From Chelatococcus sambhunathii (GTDB lineage Bacteria; Pseudomonadota; Alphaproteobacteria; Rhizobiales; Beijerinckiaceae), in the NCBI RefSeq assembly GCF_001418005.1, contig NZ_LIOL01000001.1, positions 248,001-312,000 on the forward strand: a stretch of DNA of 64,000 bases, in the 5' to 3' direction. Numbering within the stretch: position 1 is the stretch's first letter; every line of letters begins with the position of its first letter. The position numbers and the translations under genes are program-made. Below, one piece after another: positions 34,501 through 45,225 of this stretch. The notes beneath the pieces were generated by a model. That model ran no database searches. It was not told the DNA's origin and was given only the letters and a program-made list of their open reading frames with translations.

Positions 34501-34776
34501 CGGCCGCGGCGACGATCTTGATGTAGCTCACCACGGTGCCCGGGCTATCCCAGTGCTGGGCATCCTTCCGGCGCAACCATCCGGACGCGCGAACGGAAGG
34601 ATCATCCGGGCTGTCCAGCTTGCCACGCCGGAGAGCAAAGGAATCACCTGTCGGTCCCGGTTCGGGACAGCCGCCACGGGGCGCGAGCGAATATCCTCGC
34701 CACCGTGCGTGGTGAAAGGGCCGAAGCCGGTCTTGTCCACCAAGTCCCATAGGCGCGCAACGTCGTCATCGGCCAT
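34460..34776 (-). pseudogene. Decayed pyridoxamine 5'-phosphate oxidase-family (general stress protein 26-like) gene
   Basis: From an ATG at 34776 one frame encodes VARLWDLVDKTGFGPFTTHG and then RPVAAVPNRD, typical of the N-terminus of flavin split-barrel stress proteins. About 40 codons later similarity moves to another frame, which encodes AQHWDSPGTVVSYIK and RPAMRDNTKV, the family's C-terminal end. The middle of the barrel, roughly 70 residues, is missing. Deletion plus frameshift make it non-functional. Its 3' end overlaps the convergent LysR gene. Confidence 0.7.
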
Positions 34777-34841
34777 CGTTCAACGCCTTCGTTCGAAGAC
34801 CGCCGGACGAAGACGGCAGGCGCGAGTTCCCTCCGGCCAGA

Positions 34842-35546
34842 TCAGGATCGTCGCGGAATCTCGAGGCCCCTTTGCACGGCCGGACGCGCCAGACCCCGCT
34901 CGAGCCAGGCCGGCACATGTTTCAGCCCGTCGAAGCCGACGAGGTCCCCCGCACCATAGAAGCCGATGAGGTTGCGCACCCAGCCGAGCATCGAGATATC
35001 GGCGATGGTGTAGTCCTCGCCCATGATCCAGGCGCGGCCCTCCAGCCTCGTCTCGAGCACGCCGAGCAAGCGCCGCGATTCATGGACATAGCGCTCCAGC
35101 GGCCGCTTGTCGGCGATCTCGCGGCCGGCGAACTTGTGGAAATAGCCGACCTGACCGAACGTCGGCCCGATGGCGGCCATCTGGAAGAAGACCCACTGGA
35201 TTGTTTCCCAGCGTCGTGCGGGGTGCTGCGGCAGGAGCCGCCCGGTCTTCTCGGCGAGGTAGAGCAGGATAGCGCCGGATTCGAACAGGCCGAGCGGGGC
35301 GCCTCCGGGGCCGTCGGGATCGATGATCGCCGGGATCTTGCCGTTGGGATTGAGTGACAGGAATTCCGGCGTCCACGTCTCGTTGGCGCCGAGATCGATG
35401 GCGTGCGCCTCGTAGGGCAACCCGGTCTCCTCCAGCATGATCGATACCTTCACCCCGTTCGGCGTCGGCGCCGAATAGAGCTGCAGGCGCTCGGGATGGG
35501 CGGCGGGCCAGCGCTTCGTAATCGGGAAGGCGCGCAGATCCGGCAT
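34842..35546 (-). CDS. Glutathione S-transferase family protein (YghU/YfcG-like)
   Basis: 234 residues, cytosolic. The thioredoxin-like N-terminal domain shows LYSAPTPNGVKVSIMLEETG, the cis-Pro segment NPNGKIPAIIDPDG and ESGAILLYLAEKTG for glutathione binding; the alpha-helical C-terminal domain shows YTIADISMLGWVRN. The Asn after TP is typical of the nu-class disulfide-bond reductases YghU/YfcG. GAGGGAG precedes the ATG. No operon partner. Confidence 0.93.
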   Translation of the reverse strand: MPDLRAFPITKRWPAAHPERLQLYSAPTPNGVKVSIMLEETGLPYEAHAIDLGANETWTPEFLSLNPNGKIPAIIDPDGPGGAPLGLFESGAILLYLAEKTGRLLPQHPARRWETIQWVFFQMAAIGPTFGQVGYFHKFAGREIADKRPLERYVHESRRLLGVLETRLEGRAWIMGEDYTIADISMLGWVRNLIGFYGAGDLVGFDGLKHVPAWLERGLARPAVQRGLEIPRRS

Positions 35547-35805
35547 CGTGGGCTCCCTCAGGAACGGACATCACCCCGCAACCGTAGCCGATGGAGGAAG
35601 GCGCTCAAGCCCGGCTGCAGCCATGAACCGACGGCCTCCGCCGCATGCGTGCCGAGGAATTGCCGGCCGACACCGCAGGCGCTATCCGCAGATTCAGGAC
35701 CCGCCACTGCATGAGTTGAGGACGAATCACGATGCCGCCGACGGCCTTTCCGCTGAGGCAGCCGCGCCCGTCGAACGGTGAAGGACGGCCCGGGGGGCAG
35801 CGCGC

Positions 35806-36729
35806 GTGACCGGCCCAGTCGCACTCGCCCTCGTGCCCGTCGCCCTCATGATCGCGCTCGGCTACGGGCTGCGCCGTTCCGGCTTCATCGCCGAGGCGTT
35901 CTGGCCACAGGCCGAGCGGCTGTGTTATTTCGTGCTGCTGCCGGCCCTGTTCCTCAACAGCCTCGCGACGGCGGACATTGACGCCCTGCCCGTGCAGGAG
36001 TTGGCGCTCGTGCTCGTCGGTGCCACCGTCACGGTGGCCCTCATCGTCGTCCTCGCCCGCCCGCTGTTCCGCACCGACGGCGCCGCCTTCACCTCGATCT
36101 TCCAAGGCAGCATCCGCTTCAACAACTACATCGGGGTGAGCCTCGCCGCCGGGGTCTTCGGTGCGCCGGGCATCGCACTGGCCGCCGTGTGCAACGCGGC
36201 CATCGTGCCCACGGTCAATCTGCTGTGCATCCTCGTCTTCGCGCGCTTCGGCACGGCGCGGGTCGCAGCCCTCGGTGTCCTGCGGCTGATTGTCACGAAC
36301 CCGCTGGTCGTCGCCTGCCTCGGCGGCATTCTGCTGCAATGGCTCGGCATGCGTCCGCCGGCCGGGATCGAGCCTGCGCTGCGAGCCCTCGGCGCCGCCT
36401 CCATGCCGCTCGGCCTGCTGTGCGTCGGCGCGGCACTCGACTTCGGCGCCGCCCGCTCTTGGATCGGCCCGGTCATCGCCTCTTCCGTGGCGAAATTCCT
36501 TGTCATGCCAATGGTGACACTGCTGGCCGTGCGACTCACCGGCCTCGGCGCACCGGCTGCGACCATCGCGCTGATGTTCCAGGCGCTGCCGACCGCCTCC
36601 TCCTCCTACATCCTCGCCCGGCAGCTCGGCGGCGACGCGCCGCTGATGGCGGGGATCACGGCCACGCAGACCGTGCTCGCGGCCTGCACCATCCCCGCTG
36701 TACTCGCCCTGTCCGCACTTGTTCCCTGA
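35806..36729 (+). CDS. AEC family transporter (auxin efflux carrier fold)
   Basis: 307-residue inner-membrane protein with about ten hydrophobic segments in two five-helix halves: VALALVPVALMIALGYGL, CYFVLLPALFLNSLA, FNNYIGVSLAAGVFG, then MPLGLLCVGAAL and ALMFQALPTASSSYILA. The FNNY and ALPTASSSY motifs belong to the AEC/BASS-like carriers that move organic acids or related anions. It starts at GTG 35806. The substrate is unknown and there is no close operon partner. The 35547-35805 gap holds nothing recognisable. Confidence 0.92.
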   Translation: MTGPVALALVPVALMIALGYGLRRSGFIAEAFWPQAERLCYFVLLPALFLNSLATADIDALPVQELALVLVGATVTVALIVVLARPLFRTDGAAFTSIFQGSIRFNNYIGVSLAAGVFGAPGIALAAVCNAAIVPTVNLLCILVFARFGTARVAALGVLRLIVTNPLVVACLGGILLQWLGMRPPAGIEPALRALGAASMPLGLLCVGAALDFGAARSWIGPVIASSVAKFLVMPMVTLLAVRLTGLGAPAATIALMFQALPTASSSYILARQLGGDAPLMAGITATQTVLAACTIPAVLALSALVP

Positions 36730-36893
36730 CCGGCGACAGCGCTTCCGATCACATTATGGAAGAGAACAATTTCAGAAGGGCGGCGGAGCCCTATATTATT
36801 CTCGGGTGAGTCGGCAATCGATCGCTCCGGAGGTGTGATGTGACAGCCCGAAGGTGACTGCTGGGGCGCCTGCCGGTGCCCATTCCCGAAGAG

Positions 36894-36918
36894 GGAACAG
36901 TGGGTGTGCAAAATCGTT
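36894..36918 (+). promoter_or_regulatory. EcfG-type general stress promoter of prkA-yeaH-spoVR
   Basis: GGAAC (36894-36898), exactly 16 bases, CGTT (36915-36918). This matches the alphaproteobacterial EcfG general-stress consensus GGAAC-N16/17-CGTT without mismatch and leaves a leader of about 60 nt before the prkA ATG. Confidence 0.75.
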
Positions 36919-36984
36919 CACCCCGGGAGCAGGAGCCGATGGCCATCCCGTCGCAACAGACCGGGCCTGCCGCGGGAGAGCACG

Positions 36985-38934
36985 ATGCAAAGGAGAGAAT
37001 CCGACGTCTTCGATCTCTTTTCGGAGATTTATAGAAGTACGGCGCAGGAGGAGATGAGTCTGCAGGACTATCTTCTTGCATGCCGCGACGACAAGAGCAT
37101 GTATGCCACCGCTCAGGAGCGGATGGTCGATGCAATCGGAGAACCGACGCTCGTCGATACGAGTGCAGACGAACGCCTCGGTCGCATATTCTCCAACAGA
37201 ACGATCAAGATTTATCCGACCTTCGCCGACTTCTACGGCATGGAAGACACGATCGAGCGGATCGTGGGCTACTTTCGCTATGCGGCCCAGGGTCTCGAGG
37301 AGCGCAAGCAGATCCTCTACCTGCTCGGCCCCGTCGGCGGCGGCAAGTCGTCGCTCGCCGAGCAGCTCAAGAAGCTGATGGAGCTGCGCCCCATCTACAC
37401 CCTCGCTATCAACGGTACCGTGAGCCCGATCTTCGAGTCGCCGCTCGGCCTGTTTCACCCCGAGCGCATGGCCGACCTCCTCGAGGACAAGTATGGCATC
37501 GCCCGACGGCGCCTGACCGGCCTCATCTCGCCCTGGGCGGCGAAGCGCCTCGATGAGGTCGGGGGCGACATCTCCAAGTTCAGCGTCGTCAGGCTGATGC
37601 CCTCGCGCCTGCGACAGATCGCCATCGCCAAGACCGAGCCGGGGGACGAGAATAACCAGGACGTATCCTCGCTCGTCGGCAAGGTCGATATCCGCCAGCT
37701 CGAGAACTACAGCCAGTCGGATCCTGACGCCTATTCGTACAGCGGCGGCCTCAACCGCACGACGCAGGGGCTGCTCGAGTTCGTCGAGATGTTCAAGGCC
37801 CCCATCAAGGTGCTGCATCCGCTGCTGACGGCGACCCAGGAGGGCAACTACAACGGCACCGAGAACTTCGGCGCCTTCCCCTATCAGGGCATCGTGCTCG
37901 CCCATTCCAACGAATCCGAATGGCTGCAGTTCAAGAACAACAAGAACAACGAGGCCTTCCTCGACCGCATCCTCGTGGTCAAGGTGCCCTATTGCCTGCG
38001 CGTGACCGAGGAACGGCAGATCTATGAGAAGCTGCTGCGCGAAAGCGCTCTCGCCAAGGCTCCGTGCGCGCCGGAGGTGCTGGAGATCCTGAGCCGCTTC
38101 ACCGTCTCGACCCGGCTCGCCGAGCACGAGAACTCGCCGCTCTATACCAAGATGCGGGTCTATGACGGCGAGAACCTGAAGGATATCGACCCCAAGGCGA
38201 AGCCCGTGCAGGAATACCGCGATGCGGCCGGCGTCGACGAGGGCATGACCGGGGTGAGCACGCGCTTCGCCTTCAAGGTCCTGTCGGAGACATTCAACTA
38301 CGACACCAAGGAGGTCGCGGCCGACCCCGTCCATCTCATGTACATCCTGGAGCAGGCCATCAGGCGCGAGCAGTTCCCGAAGGAGACGGAGACCGCCTAT
38401 CTCGACTTTATCAAGTCCGAGCTCGCCACGCGCTATGCCGAGTTCATCGGCCACGAGATCCAGAAGGCCTATCTCGAATCCTACAGCGAATATGGCCAGA
38501 ACCTGTTCGACCGCTATATCGCCTATGCCGATGCCTGGCTGGAGAACCAGGACTTCAAGGATCCCGACACGGGCCAGATTCTCAACCGCGAGATCCTCGA
38601 CAGCGAACTGTCGCAGATCGAGAAACCGGCGGGCATCGCCAATCCGAAGGACTTCCGCAACGAAGTGGTCAAGTTCACGCTGCGCGCCCGGGCGAGGAAC
38701 CACGGCCGCAACCCCGCCTGGACCAGCTACGAGAAGCTGCGCGAGGTCATCGAAAAGCGCATGTTCGCCCAGGTTGAGGACCTGCTGCCTGTGATCAGCT
38801 TCGGCTCCAAGAAGGACAGCGCCACCGAGAAGCAGCACGACGAGTTCGTGCACCGCATGGTCGAGCGTGGCTATACCAGGCGGCAGGTCCGGCGCCTCGT
38901 CGACTGGTACATGCGTGTCAACAAGGCAGGGTGA
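36985..38934 (+). CDS. prkA: PrkA family serine protein kinase / AAA+ protein
   Basis: 649 residues, the standard length. An AAA-like N-terminal domain carries Walker A LLGPVGGGKSS at about 113-123; a PrkA C-terminal domain follows. Characteristic segments include NGTVSPIFESPLGLFHP, AYSYSGGLNRTTQGLLEF and GVSTRFAFKVLSETFNYD. PrkA is a stress and stationary-phase protein described as kinase and, in Bacillus, as AAA+ protease; its bacterial targets are poorly known. ATG at 36985 follows GGGAG by 7 bp. First gene of the conserved prkA-yeaH-spoVR operon, behind an EcfG promoter. Confidence 0.96.
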   Translation: MQRRESDVFDLFSEIYRSTAQEEMSLQDYLLACRDDKSMYATAQERMVDAIGEPTLVDTSADERLGRIFSNRTIKIYPTFADFYGMEDTIERIVGYFRYAAQGLEERKQILYLLGPVGGGKSSLAEQLKKLMELRPIYTLAINGTVSPIFESPLGLFHPERMADLLEDKYGIARRRLTGLISPWAAKRLDEVGGDISKFSVVRLMPSRLRQIAIAKTEPGDENNQDVSSLVGKVDIRQLENYSQSDPDAYSYSGGLNRTTQGLLEFVEMFKAPIKVLHPLLTATQEGNYNGTENFGAFPYQGIVLAHSNESEWLQFKNNKNNEAFLDRILVVKVPYCLRVTEERQIYEKLLRESALAKAPCAPEVLEILSRFTVSTRLAEHENSPLYTKMRVYDGENLKDIDPKAKPVQEYRDAAGVDEGMTGVSTRFAFKVLSETFNYDTKEVAADPVHLMYILEQAIRREQFPKETETAYLDFIKSELATRYAEFIGHEIQKAYLESYSEYGQNLFDRYIAYADAWLENQDFKDPDTGQILNREILDSELSQIEKPAGIANPKDFRNEVVKFTLRARARNHGRNPAWTSYEKLREVIEKRMFAQVEDLLPVISFGSKKDSATEKQHDEFVHRMVERGYTRRQVRRLVDWYMRVNKAG

Positions 38935-38958
38935 GGCGCCAATGGGCGAGGTCAGCGG

Positions 38959-40272
38959 ATGCCGAATTTCATCGATCGCCGCCTCAACCCGAAGGACAAG
39001 AGCCTCGGGAACCGGCGGCGCTTCCTGCGGCGTGCCCACGAAGAGCTGAAGCGGGTCGTCAAGGAACGGATCAGGGCGGGCAAGATCGCCGATGTCGATG
39101 CCGAGCAGGGCGTGCCGATGCCCGCGCGCGGCACGGATGAACCGACCTTCCAGCCCGCTCGTACCAGCGGGCAGCGACAATATATCCTGCCGGGAAACAA
39201 GGAGTTCACGCCAGGCGACCGGATTCCGAAGCCCGGCGGAGGGACAGGCGGTGCCGGCTCCCGGGCCGGCCGCGGCCAGGCGGAAGACGACTTCCAGTTC
39301 GTGCTCTCGCGCGAGGAGGTGCTCGACCTGTTCTTCGAGGACCTCGAGCTACCCGACATGATCAAGCTCTCCCTCAAGGAGACCGTGTCGTACAAGCCGC
39401 GCCGGGCGGGCTTCGCGACGAGCGGTGCGCCGACGAACATCAACGTCGGCCGCACCATGCGCAACAGCTACGGACGGCGCATTGCCCTGCACCGGCCGCG
39501 GCGCGCGGATGTCGAGGCACTTGCCAGGGAGATCGCGATGCTCGAGACCGCCGCTCCCGCCGCCGGCCGCGGCCAGCGGCTCGAGGAACTGCGCGCAGAG
39601 CTGGAGCGGCTGGAGCGTCGGCGCCGGCGCATTCCTTATGTCGATCCCGTCGACATTCGCTACAACCGCTTCGAGCCGCAGCCGCTGCCCAACGCCAATG
39701 CGGTGATGTTCTGTCTCATGGACGTGTCGAGTTCCATGGGCGAGCGGGAGAAGGACCTCGCCAAGCGCTTCTTCGTGCTCTTGCACCTCTTTCTCAAGCG
39801 CCGCTATGACCGCATCGACATCGTCTTCATCCGCCACACCGACGAGGCGCGGGAGGTGGACGAGGACACCTTCTTCTATTCCACCCAGAGCGGCGGCACG
39901 GTGGTCTCCACCGCCCTCGAGGAGATGCTACGCATCATCGAGGAGCGCTATCCGGCACGGGACTGGAACATCTATGCCGCGCAGGCATCGGATGGGGACA
40001 ATATCGCCGGCGATTCCGAGCGCTGCGCGTCCCTGCTCAACGGGCCATTGATGCGCCTTTGCCAGTATTACGCCTATGTGGAGATCATCGACGAACGCGA
40101 GACCGAGATCTTTGGCGCGACCGACAACGGCACTTCGCTCTGGCGGGCCTACCGCACTGTGAACGAGGCATGGCCCAACTTCCAGATGACGCGGATCGCG
40201 CGGCCGGCCGACATCTACCCGGTCTTCCGCAAGCTCTTTGCCCGCCAGCCCACGACGCCGCAGCGCAAGTGA
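38959..40272 (+). CDS. yeaH: YeaH/YhbH family protein (DUF444)
   Basis: 437 residues, cytosolic. Begins PNFIDRRLNPKDKSLGNRRR, the family signature; a Gly-rich stretch near residue 95 is followed by a VWA-like domain with MDVSSSMGEREKDLAKRFF (MIDAS-type DxSxS). It is the constant partner of PrkA and SpoVR in stress-induced operons; the biochemical role is not established, although a complex with PrkA is likely. Begins 24 bp after the prkA stop. Confidence 0.95.
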   Translation: MPNFIDRRLNPKDKSLGNRRRFLRRAHEELKRVVKERIRAGKIADVDAEQGVPMPARGTDEPTFQPARTSGQRQYILPGNKEFTPGDRIPKPGGGTGGAGSRAGRGQAEDDFQFVLSREEVLDLFFEDLELPDMIKLSLKETVSYKPRRAGFATSGAPTNINVGRTMRNSYGRRIALHRPRRADVEALAREIAMLETAAPAAGRGQRLEELRAELERLERRRRRIPYVDPVDIRYNRFEPQPLPNANAVMFCLMDVSSSMGEREKDLAKRFFVLLHLFLKRRYDRIDIVFIRHTDEAREVDEDTFFYSTQSGGTVVSTALEEMLRIIEERYPARDWNIYAAQASDGDNIAGDSERCASLLNGPLMRLCQYYAYVEIIDERETEIFGATDNGTSLWRAYRTVNEAWPNFQMTRIARPADIYPVFRKLFARQPTTPQRK

Positions 40273-40284
40273 ACGGGGATCGGG

Positions 40285-41841
40285 ATGACGAAACGGCCAA
40301 CCTCACCGCTCCTCTTTTCCGGCTCCGACTGGAACTTCGCCACCCTCTCGCGCACCTATGACGCCATCGAGGCGATCGCGCTCGAGGAACTCGGGCTCGA
40401 CGTCTATCCCAATCAGATCGAGATCATCTCATCCGAGCAGATGCTCGACGCCTATTCCTCGGTCGGCATGCCGCTGATGTACCAGCACTGGTCCTTCGGC
40501 AAGCGCTTCGTCTTCGAGGACCATCTCTACCGCAAGGGCCTGCGCGGCCTCGCCTATGAACTCGTCATCAACTCCAATCCCTGCATCAGCTATCTGATGG
40601 AGGAGAACACCATGGCCATCCAGGCCCTGGTCACTGCACACGCTGCCTTCGGGCACAACCACTTCTTCAAGAACAATTATCTTTTCCGACAGTGGACCGA
40701 CGCCAACGCCATTCTCGGCTACATGGAATTCGCCAAGAAATATGTGACGAAATGCGAGGAGCGCTACGGTACCGCCGCCGTCGAGGAGATCCTCGATTCC
40801 GCCCACGCCATCATGGACCAGGGCGTGTTCCGCTATCGCCGCCCGCCGCGTCTTTCCTCGGAGAAGGAGCGCGAGCGCGCCCGCGAGCGGCTGGAATACG
40901 AGGAACAGACCTACAACGACCTGTGGCGGACATTGCCGTCGTCTGCCGACAGCATCGACGGAGAGAACCTCTCCAAGGCCGAGCGGGAGGCAGCCGAGCG
41001 CAAGAAAGCCCTCAATCTGCCGGAAGAGAACCTTCTCTATTTTCTCGAGAAGAACAGCCTCATACTGGAACCGTGGCAGCGGGAAATCCTCCGCATCGTG
41101 CGCGTCATTGCCCAGTATTTCTACCCCCAACGCCAGACCAAGGTGATGAATGAAGGCTGCGCCACCTTCGTTCATTACTTCATCATGAATCGCCTTTACG
41201 ATCAGGGAAAGATCAACGAAGGCACCATGCTGGAGATACTGCAGAGCCATTCGAATGTCGTCTTCCAGCCTGACTTCGACGATCCGCGTTTTTCCGGCAT
41301 CAATCCCTATGCCTTGGGCTTTGCCCTGATGCAGGACATCGAGCGCATCGCGACGGAGCCGACGGCGGAGGACCGCGACTGGTTTCCCGACCTTGCCGGC
41401 AGCGGCGACTGGCGCGCCACGCTGATCGACGCCTGGGCCAACCACCGCGATGAGTCCTTTGTCCTGCAATATCTGAGCCCGGCGCTGATCCGGAAGTTCC
41501 GGCTCTTCCTCCTGTCCGACAGGGCGGGCGACAATTTCTGCGAGGTGGCTTCCATCCACAACGAGCGCGGCTACGAAGCGATTCGCGCCGCACTTGCCCG
41601 CAACTACGAGACCGGTGCCAACCTGCCCGACATCCAGGTGGTCGACGTCGACCTGCTCGGCAACCGGCACCTGCGACTCGCCCATTACATCAAGAACGGC
41701 ATCCTCCTGGAGGAGGAGAATCGCGACGCCACGCTACGCCATGTGCGCCGCCTCTGGGGCTACGACGTCAGCCTTTGCGGCATCGATGCGTCGACCGGCG
41801 AGACCCGCTACGAGCGTTCGACGGCGCAATTGTCCCAGTAG
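40285..41841 (+). CDS. spoVR: SpoVR family protein
   Basis: 518 residues. SpoVR signature segments are present: SDWNFATLSRTYDAIEAIAL, DVYPNQIEIISSEQMLDAY, MPLMYQHWSFGKRF, INSNPCISYLMEENTM and the His-rich AFGHNHFFKNNY. In Bacillus it acts in spore cortex formation, but in non-sporing proteobacteria it is part of the PrkA stress operon. Begins 12 bp after the yeaH stop and ends 6 bp before the convergent LysR gene. Confidence 0.96.
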   Translation: MTKRPTSPLLFSGSDWNFATLSRTYDAIEAIALEELGLDVYPNQIEIISSEQMLDAYSSVGMPLMYQHWSFGKRFVFEDHLYRKGLRGLAYELVINSNPCISYLMEENTMAIQALVTAHAAFGHNHFFKNNYLFRQWTDANAILGYMEFAKKYVTKCEERYGTAAVEEILDSAHAIMDQGVFRYRRPPRLSSEKERERARERLEYEEQTYNDLWRTLPSSADSIDGENLSKAEREAAERKKALNLPEENLLYFLEKNSLILEPWQREILRIVRVIAQYFYPQRQTKVMNEGCATFVHYFIMNRLYDQGKINEGTMLEILQSHSNVVFQPDFDDPRFSGINPYALGFALMQDIERIATEPTAEDRDWFPDLAGSGDWRATLIDAWANHRDESFVLQYLSPALIRKFRLFLLSDRAGDNFCEVASIHNERGYEAIRAALARNYETGANLPDIQVVDVDLLGNRHLRLAHYIKNGILLEEENRDATLRHVRRLWGYDVSLCGIDASTGETRYERSTAQLSQ

Positions 41842-41847
41842 GCAACC

Positions 41848-42729
41848 TCATTGTGCGAAGAGGTGTCGCGCCATGAAGTCGACGAAGACGCGCAATTTGG
41901 GCGACATGTAACGGCTTGACGGCCACAGCAGCCGGAAGGTTCCTTCATGTTCCGTGTGCTCCGCGAGCACCGCGCAGAGTCGCCCATCGGCGAGTTGTCG
42001 GCGAATGGCGAAATCCGGCAGGCAGGCAATGCCAAGCCCCGCCTCTGCCATTGCGATCAGCGGCTCGATGGTGTTGGCGACGGCCGCCACCGGGATATCC
42101 GGCTCGCCCGGTCCACGCCGGAGCGGCCAGGGTTCGAGCTTGCCGCTCGTCGCATAGCGATGGTGCAGACAGGCATGGCCGGCGAGATCCGCGGGCGTGC
42201 GCGGCGTGCCCCTTTGCGCCAGATAGCGGGGCGAGGCAACGAGCCCGAGCCGGAAGCTGCCCAGGACGCGCATCATCAGGCGGGAATCGCTCACCGCACC
42301 GGCCCGCACCACCACGTCGAAGCCCTCCTCCACCACATCGACCAGCCGGTCGGTGAAGTCGAGGTCGAGCGCGATGGCCGGATGGGCCTGCATGAAGGCC
42401 GTGAGCGTCGGCATCATTAGCATGCCGGCGAGGGGCAGGCTCACGCGCAGCTTCCCGCGCGGCGTGCCCTGCGTCTGCGCCAGCTCCAGCTCCGCCGCCT
42501 CGATCTCGCTGAAGATGCGGCGGCAGCGCTCGAGAAAGCGCGCCCCTTCCGCCGTCAGCGTGATCGCGCGCGTCGAGCGATGCATCAGACGCACGCCAAC
42601 CCTCTCCTCAAGCCGCGCGATCGCCTTGCCGATGGCGGACGAAGACACGCCGAGTTGCCGGCCGGCGACCGTGAAGCTGCGCGCCTCGGCGGCACGCATG
42701 AAGGCGTTGAAGGCGTGCAGGCTGTCCAC
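41848..42729 (-). CDS. LysR family transcriptional regulator
   Basis: 293 residues. The N-terminal helix-turn-helix (DSLHAFNAFMRAAEARSFTV, LGVSSSAIGKAIARLEERVG) and effector domain (LRVSLPLAGMLMMPTLTAF) are clear. The GTG at 42729 is chosen: GGGGA lies 8 bp upstream and the protein then starts directly at the usual DSLHAF. The upstream ATG at 42753 falls inside a perfect dyad that is better read as an operator. Divergent from the polysaccharide deacetylase gene, its probable target. Confidence 0.9.
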   Translation of the reverse strand: MDSLHAFNAFMRAAEARSFTVAGRQLGVSSSAIGKAIARLEERVGVRLMHRSTRAITLTAEGARFLERCRRIFSEIEAAELELAQTQGTPRGKLRVSLPLAGMLMMPTLTAFMQAHPAIALDLDFTDRLVDVVEEGFDVVVRAGAVSDSRLMMRVLGSFRLGLVASPRYLAQRGTPRTPADLAGHACLHHRYATSGKLEPWPLRRGPGEPDIPVAAVANTIEPLIAMAEAGLGIACLPDFAIRRQLADGRLCAVLAEHTEHEGTFRLLWPSSRYMSPKLRVFVDFMARHLFAQ

Positions 42730-42743
42730 GGGCGATTCCCCTA

Positions 42744-42765
42744 TTTCGGACATTTTAGTCCGAAA
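42744..42765. promoter_or_regulatory. Perfect 8-bp dyad upstream of LysR gene
   Basis: TTTCGGAC (42744-42751) and GTCCGAAA (42758-42765) with a 6-bp AT-rich spacer, 15 bp before the GTG start of the LysR gene and 101 bp before the divergent deacetylase. A likely LysR autoregulatory site; inferred. Confidence 0.55.
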
Positions 42766-42866
42766 TCTTCGTCACTGAAGCCTGATTATTCTATCCTGCG
42801 AGCGGCTCTATAGCGCTTGCGACCGGCCGAGTGCGACCTCGGTCGAGGCGAGCAAGGAGTCCATTC

Positions 42867-43763
42867 ATGTCACAGACTGCAGCAGTACCGCAGGAACACG
42901 GCCGCTTCCCCTATTCGGCCATCGTCGACCGCCCGCCCCTGCGCTGGCCGCACGGCGCGCGGGTCGCTGTCTGGGTCATCCCGAACATCGAGCACTTCCT
43001 GTTTGATCGGCCGGGCGCGGCGATCGTGCCGGCCACGACCGCCTTCGTGCCGGACGTGCTCAACTATTCCTGGCGCGACTATGGCGTGCGCGTCGGCATC
43101 TGGCGACTGATGGAGGTCATGGAGCGGCACGGCATTCGCGGCACGGCCGCCCTCAACGCCGACGTCGTTCGGCACTACCCGCGCATACTGGAAGCCGGCA
43201 AGGCGCTCGGCTGGGAGTGGATGGGGCACGGCACCAACAACTCCACCATGATCAACGCCCAGTCCGAGGAGGAGGAGCGGCACCTCGTCACGACGGTGCT
43301 CGACACCATCACCGAGGCCACGGGCACGCGGCCACGCGGCTGGCTGAGCCCGGGCCTGAGCGAAACCCACCGCACGCTCGACCTCCTCGCCGAGGCGGGG
43401 GTCGGCTACGTCGCCAATTGGGTCAATGACGAGCAGCCCTATCCCATGCATGTCAGGAACGGCAGCATGCTGTCGCTTCCTTATTCCGCCGAGATCAATG
43501 ACTACGCAGCCTTCATCGAGCGCGGTCAGACGGGCGAGGATTTCGCGCGGACCATTCGCGACCAGTTCGACGGGCTCTATGAGGATGGCGCGGTGACCGG
43601 GCGGGTGATGGCCATCGCGCTGCACCCGTTCCTGATCGGCCATCCGCACCGCATGCGGGCCTTCGACAGCGCCCTCGCCCACATCACCGCGCGACAGGAG
43701 GTGTGGCTCGCCACCGGCAGCGAGATCGCCGACTGGTACGTGCAGCACCGTCAGGCGCGTTAA
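42867..43763 (+). CDS. Polysaccharide deacetylase family protein (allantoinase PuuE-like)
   Basis: 298 residues with a NodB-like barrel. Visible are PHGARVAVWVIPNIEHF, VRVGIWRLMEVMERHGIRGT, NADVVRHYPRI, the GHGTNNS motif and the late ALHPFLIGHPHR histidines. This arrangement resembles the cofactor-light allantoinase/peptidoglycan deacetylase branch, so the substrate may be an amide-type small molecule rather than a glycan. AAGGAG precedes the ATG by 8 bp. Divergent from a LysR gene that likely controls it. Confidence 0.88.
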   Translation: MSQTAAVPQEHGRFPYSAIVDRPPLRWPHGARVAVWVIPNIEHFLFDRPGAAIVPATTAFVPDVLNYSWRDYGVRVGIWRLMEVMERHGIRGTAALNADVVRHYPRILEAGKALGWEWMGHGTNNSTMINAQSEEEERHLVTTVLDTITEATGTRPRGWLSPGLSETHRTLDLLAEAGVGYVANWVNDEQPYPMHVRNGSMLSLPYSAEINDYAAFIERGQTGEDFARTIRDQFDGLYEDGAVTGRVMAIALHPFLIGHPHRMRAFDSALAHITARQEVWLATGSEIADWYVQHRQAR

Positions 43764-43980
43764 GTCCCGCTGCCCCGCACGCGCCACAACGTGAGCGAAG
43801 ACGCCGCCCGCAGCCGATACACGCAACAGTGGAAATTGCGCCCGATCCGGCCGATGATCGGGGGGCGGCGCCTGTGCAGTTGCGTCGTCCCGATAGGCGG
43901 TGTCGCGATCGGACCGGGCCGGCGGCCATGGGCCCCGCGCCCGCGACGGTCGTGTTCTGGTAGTCCCGGCGAGCACATAG

Positions 43981-45222
<1,242 letters not shown>

Positions 45223-45225
45223 GCC

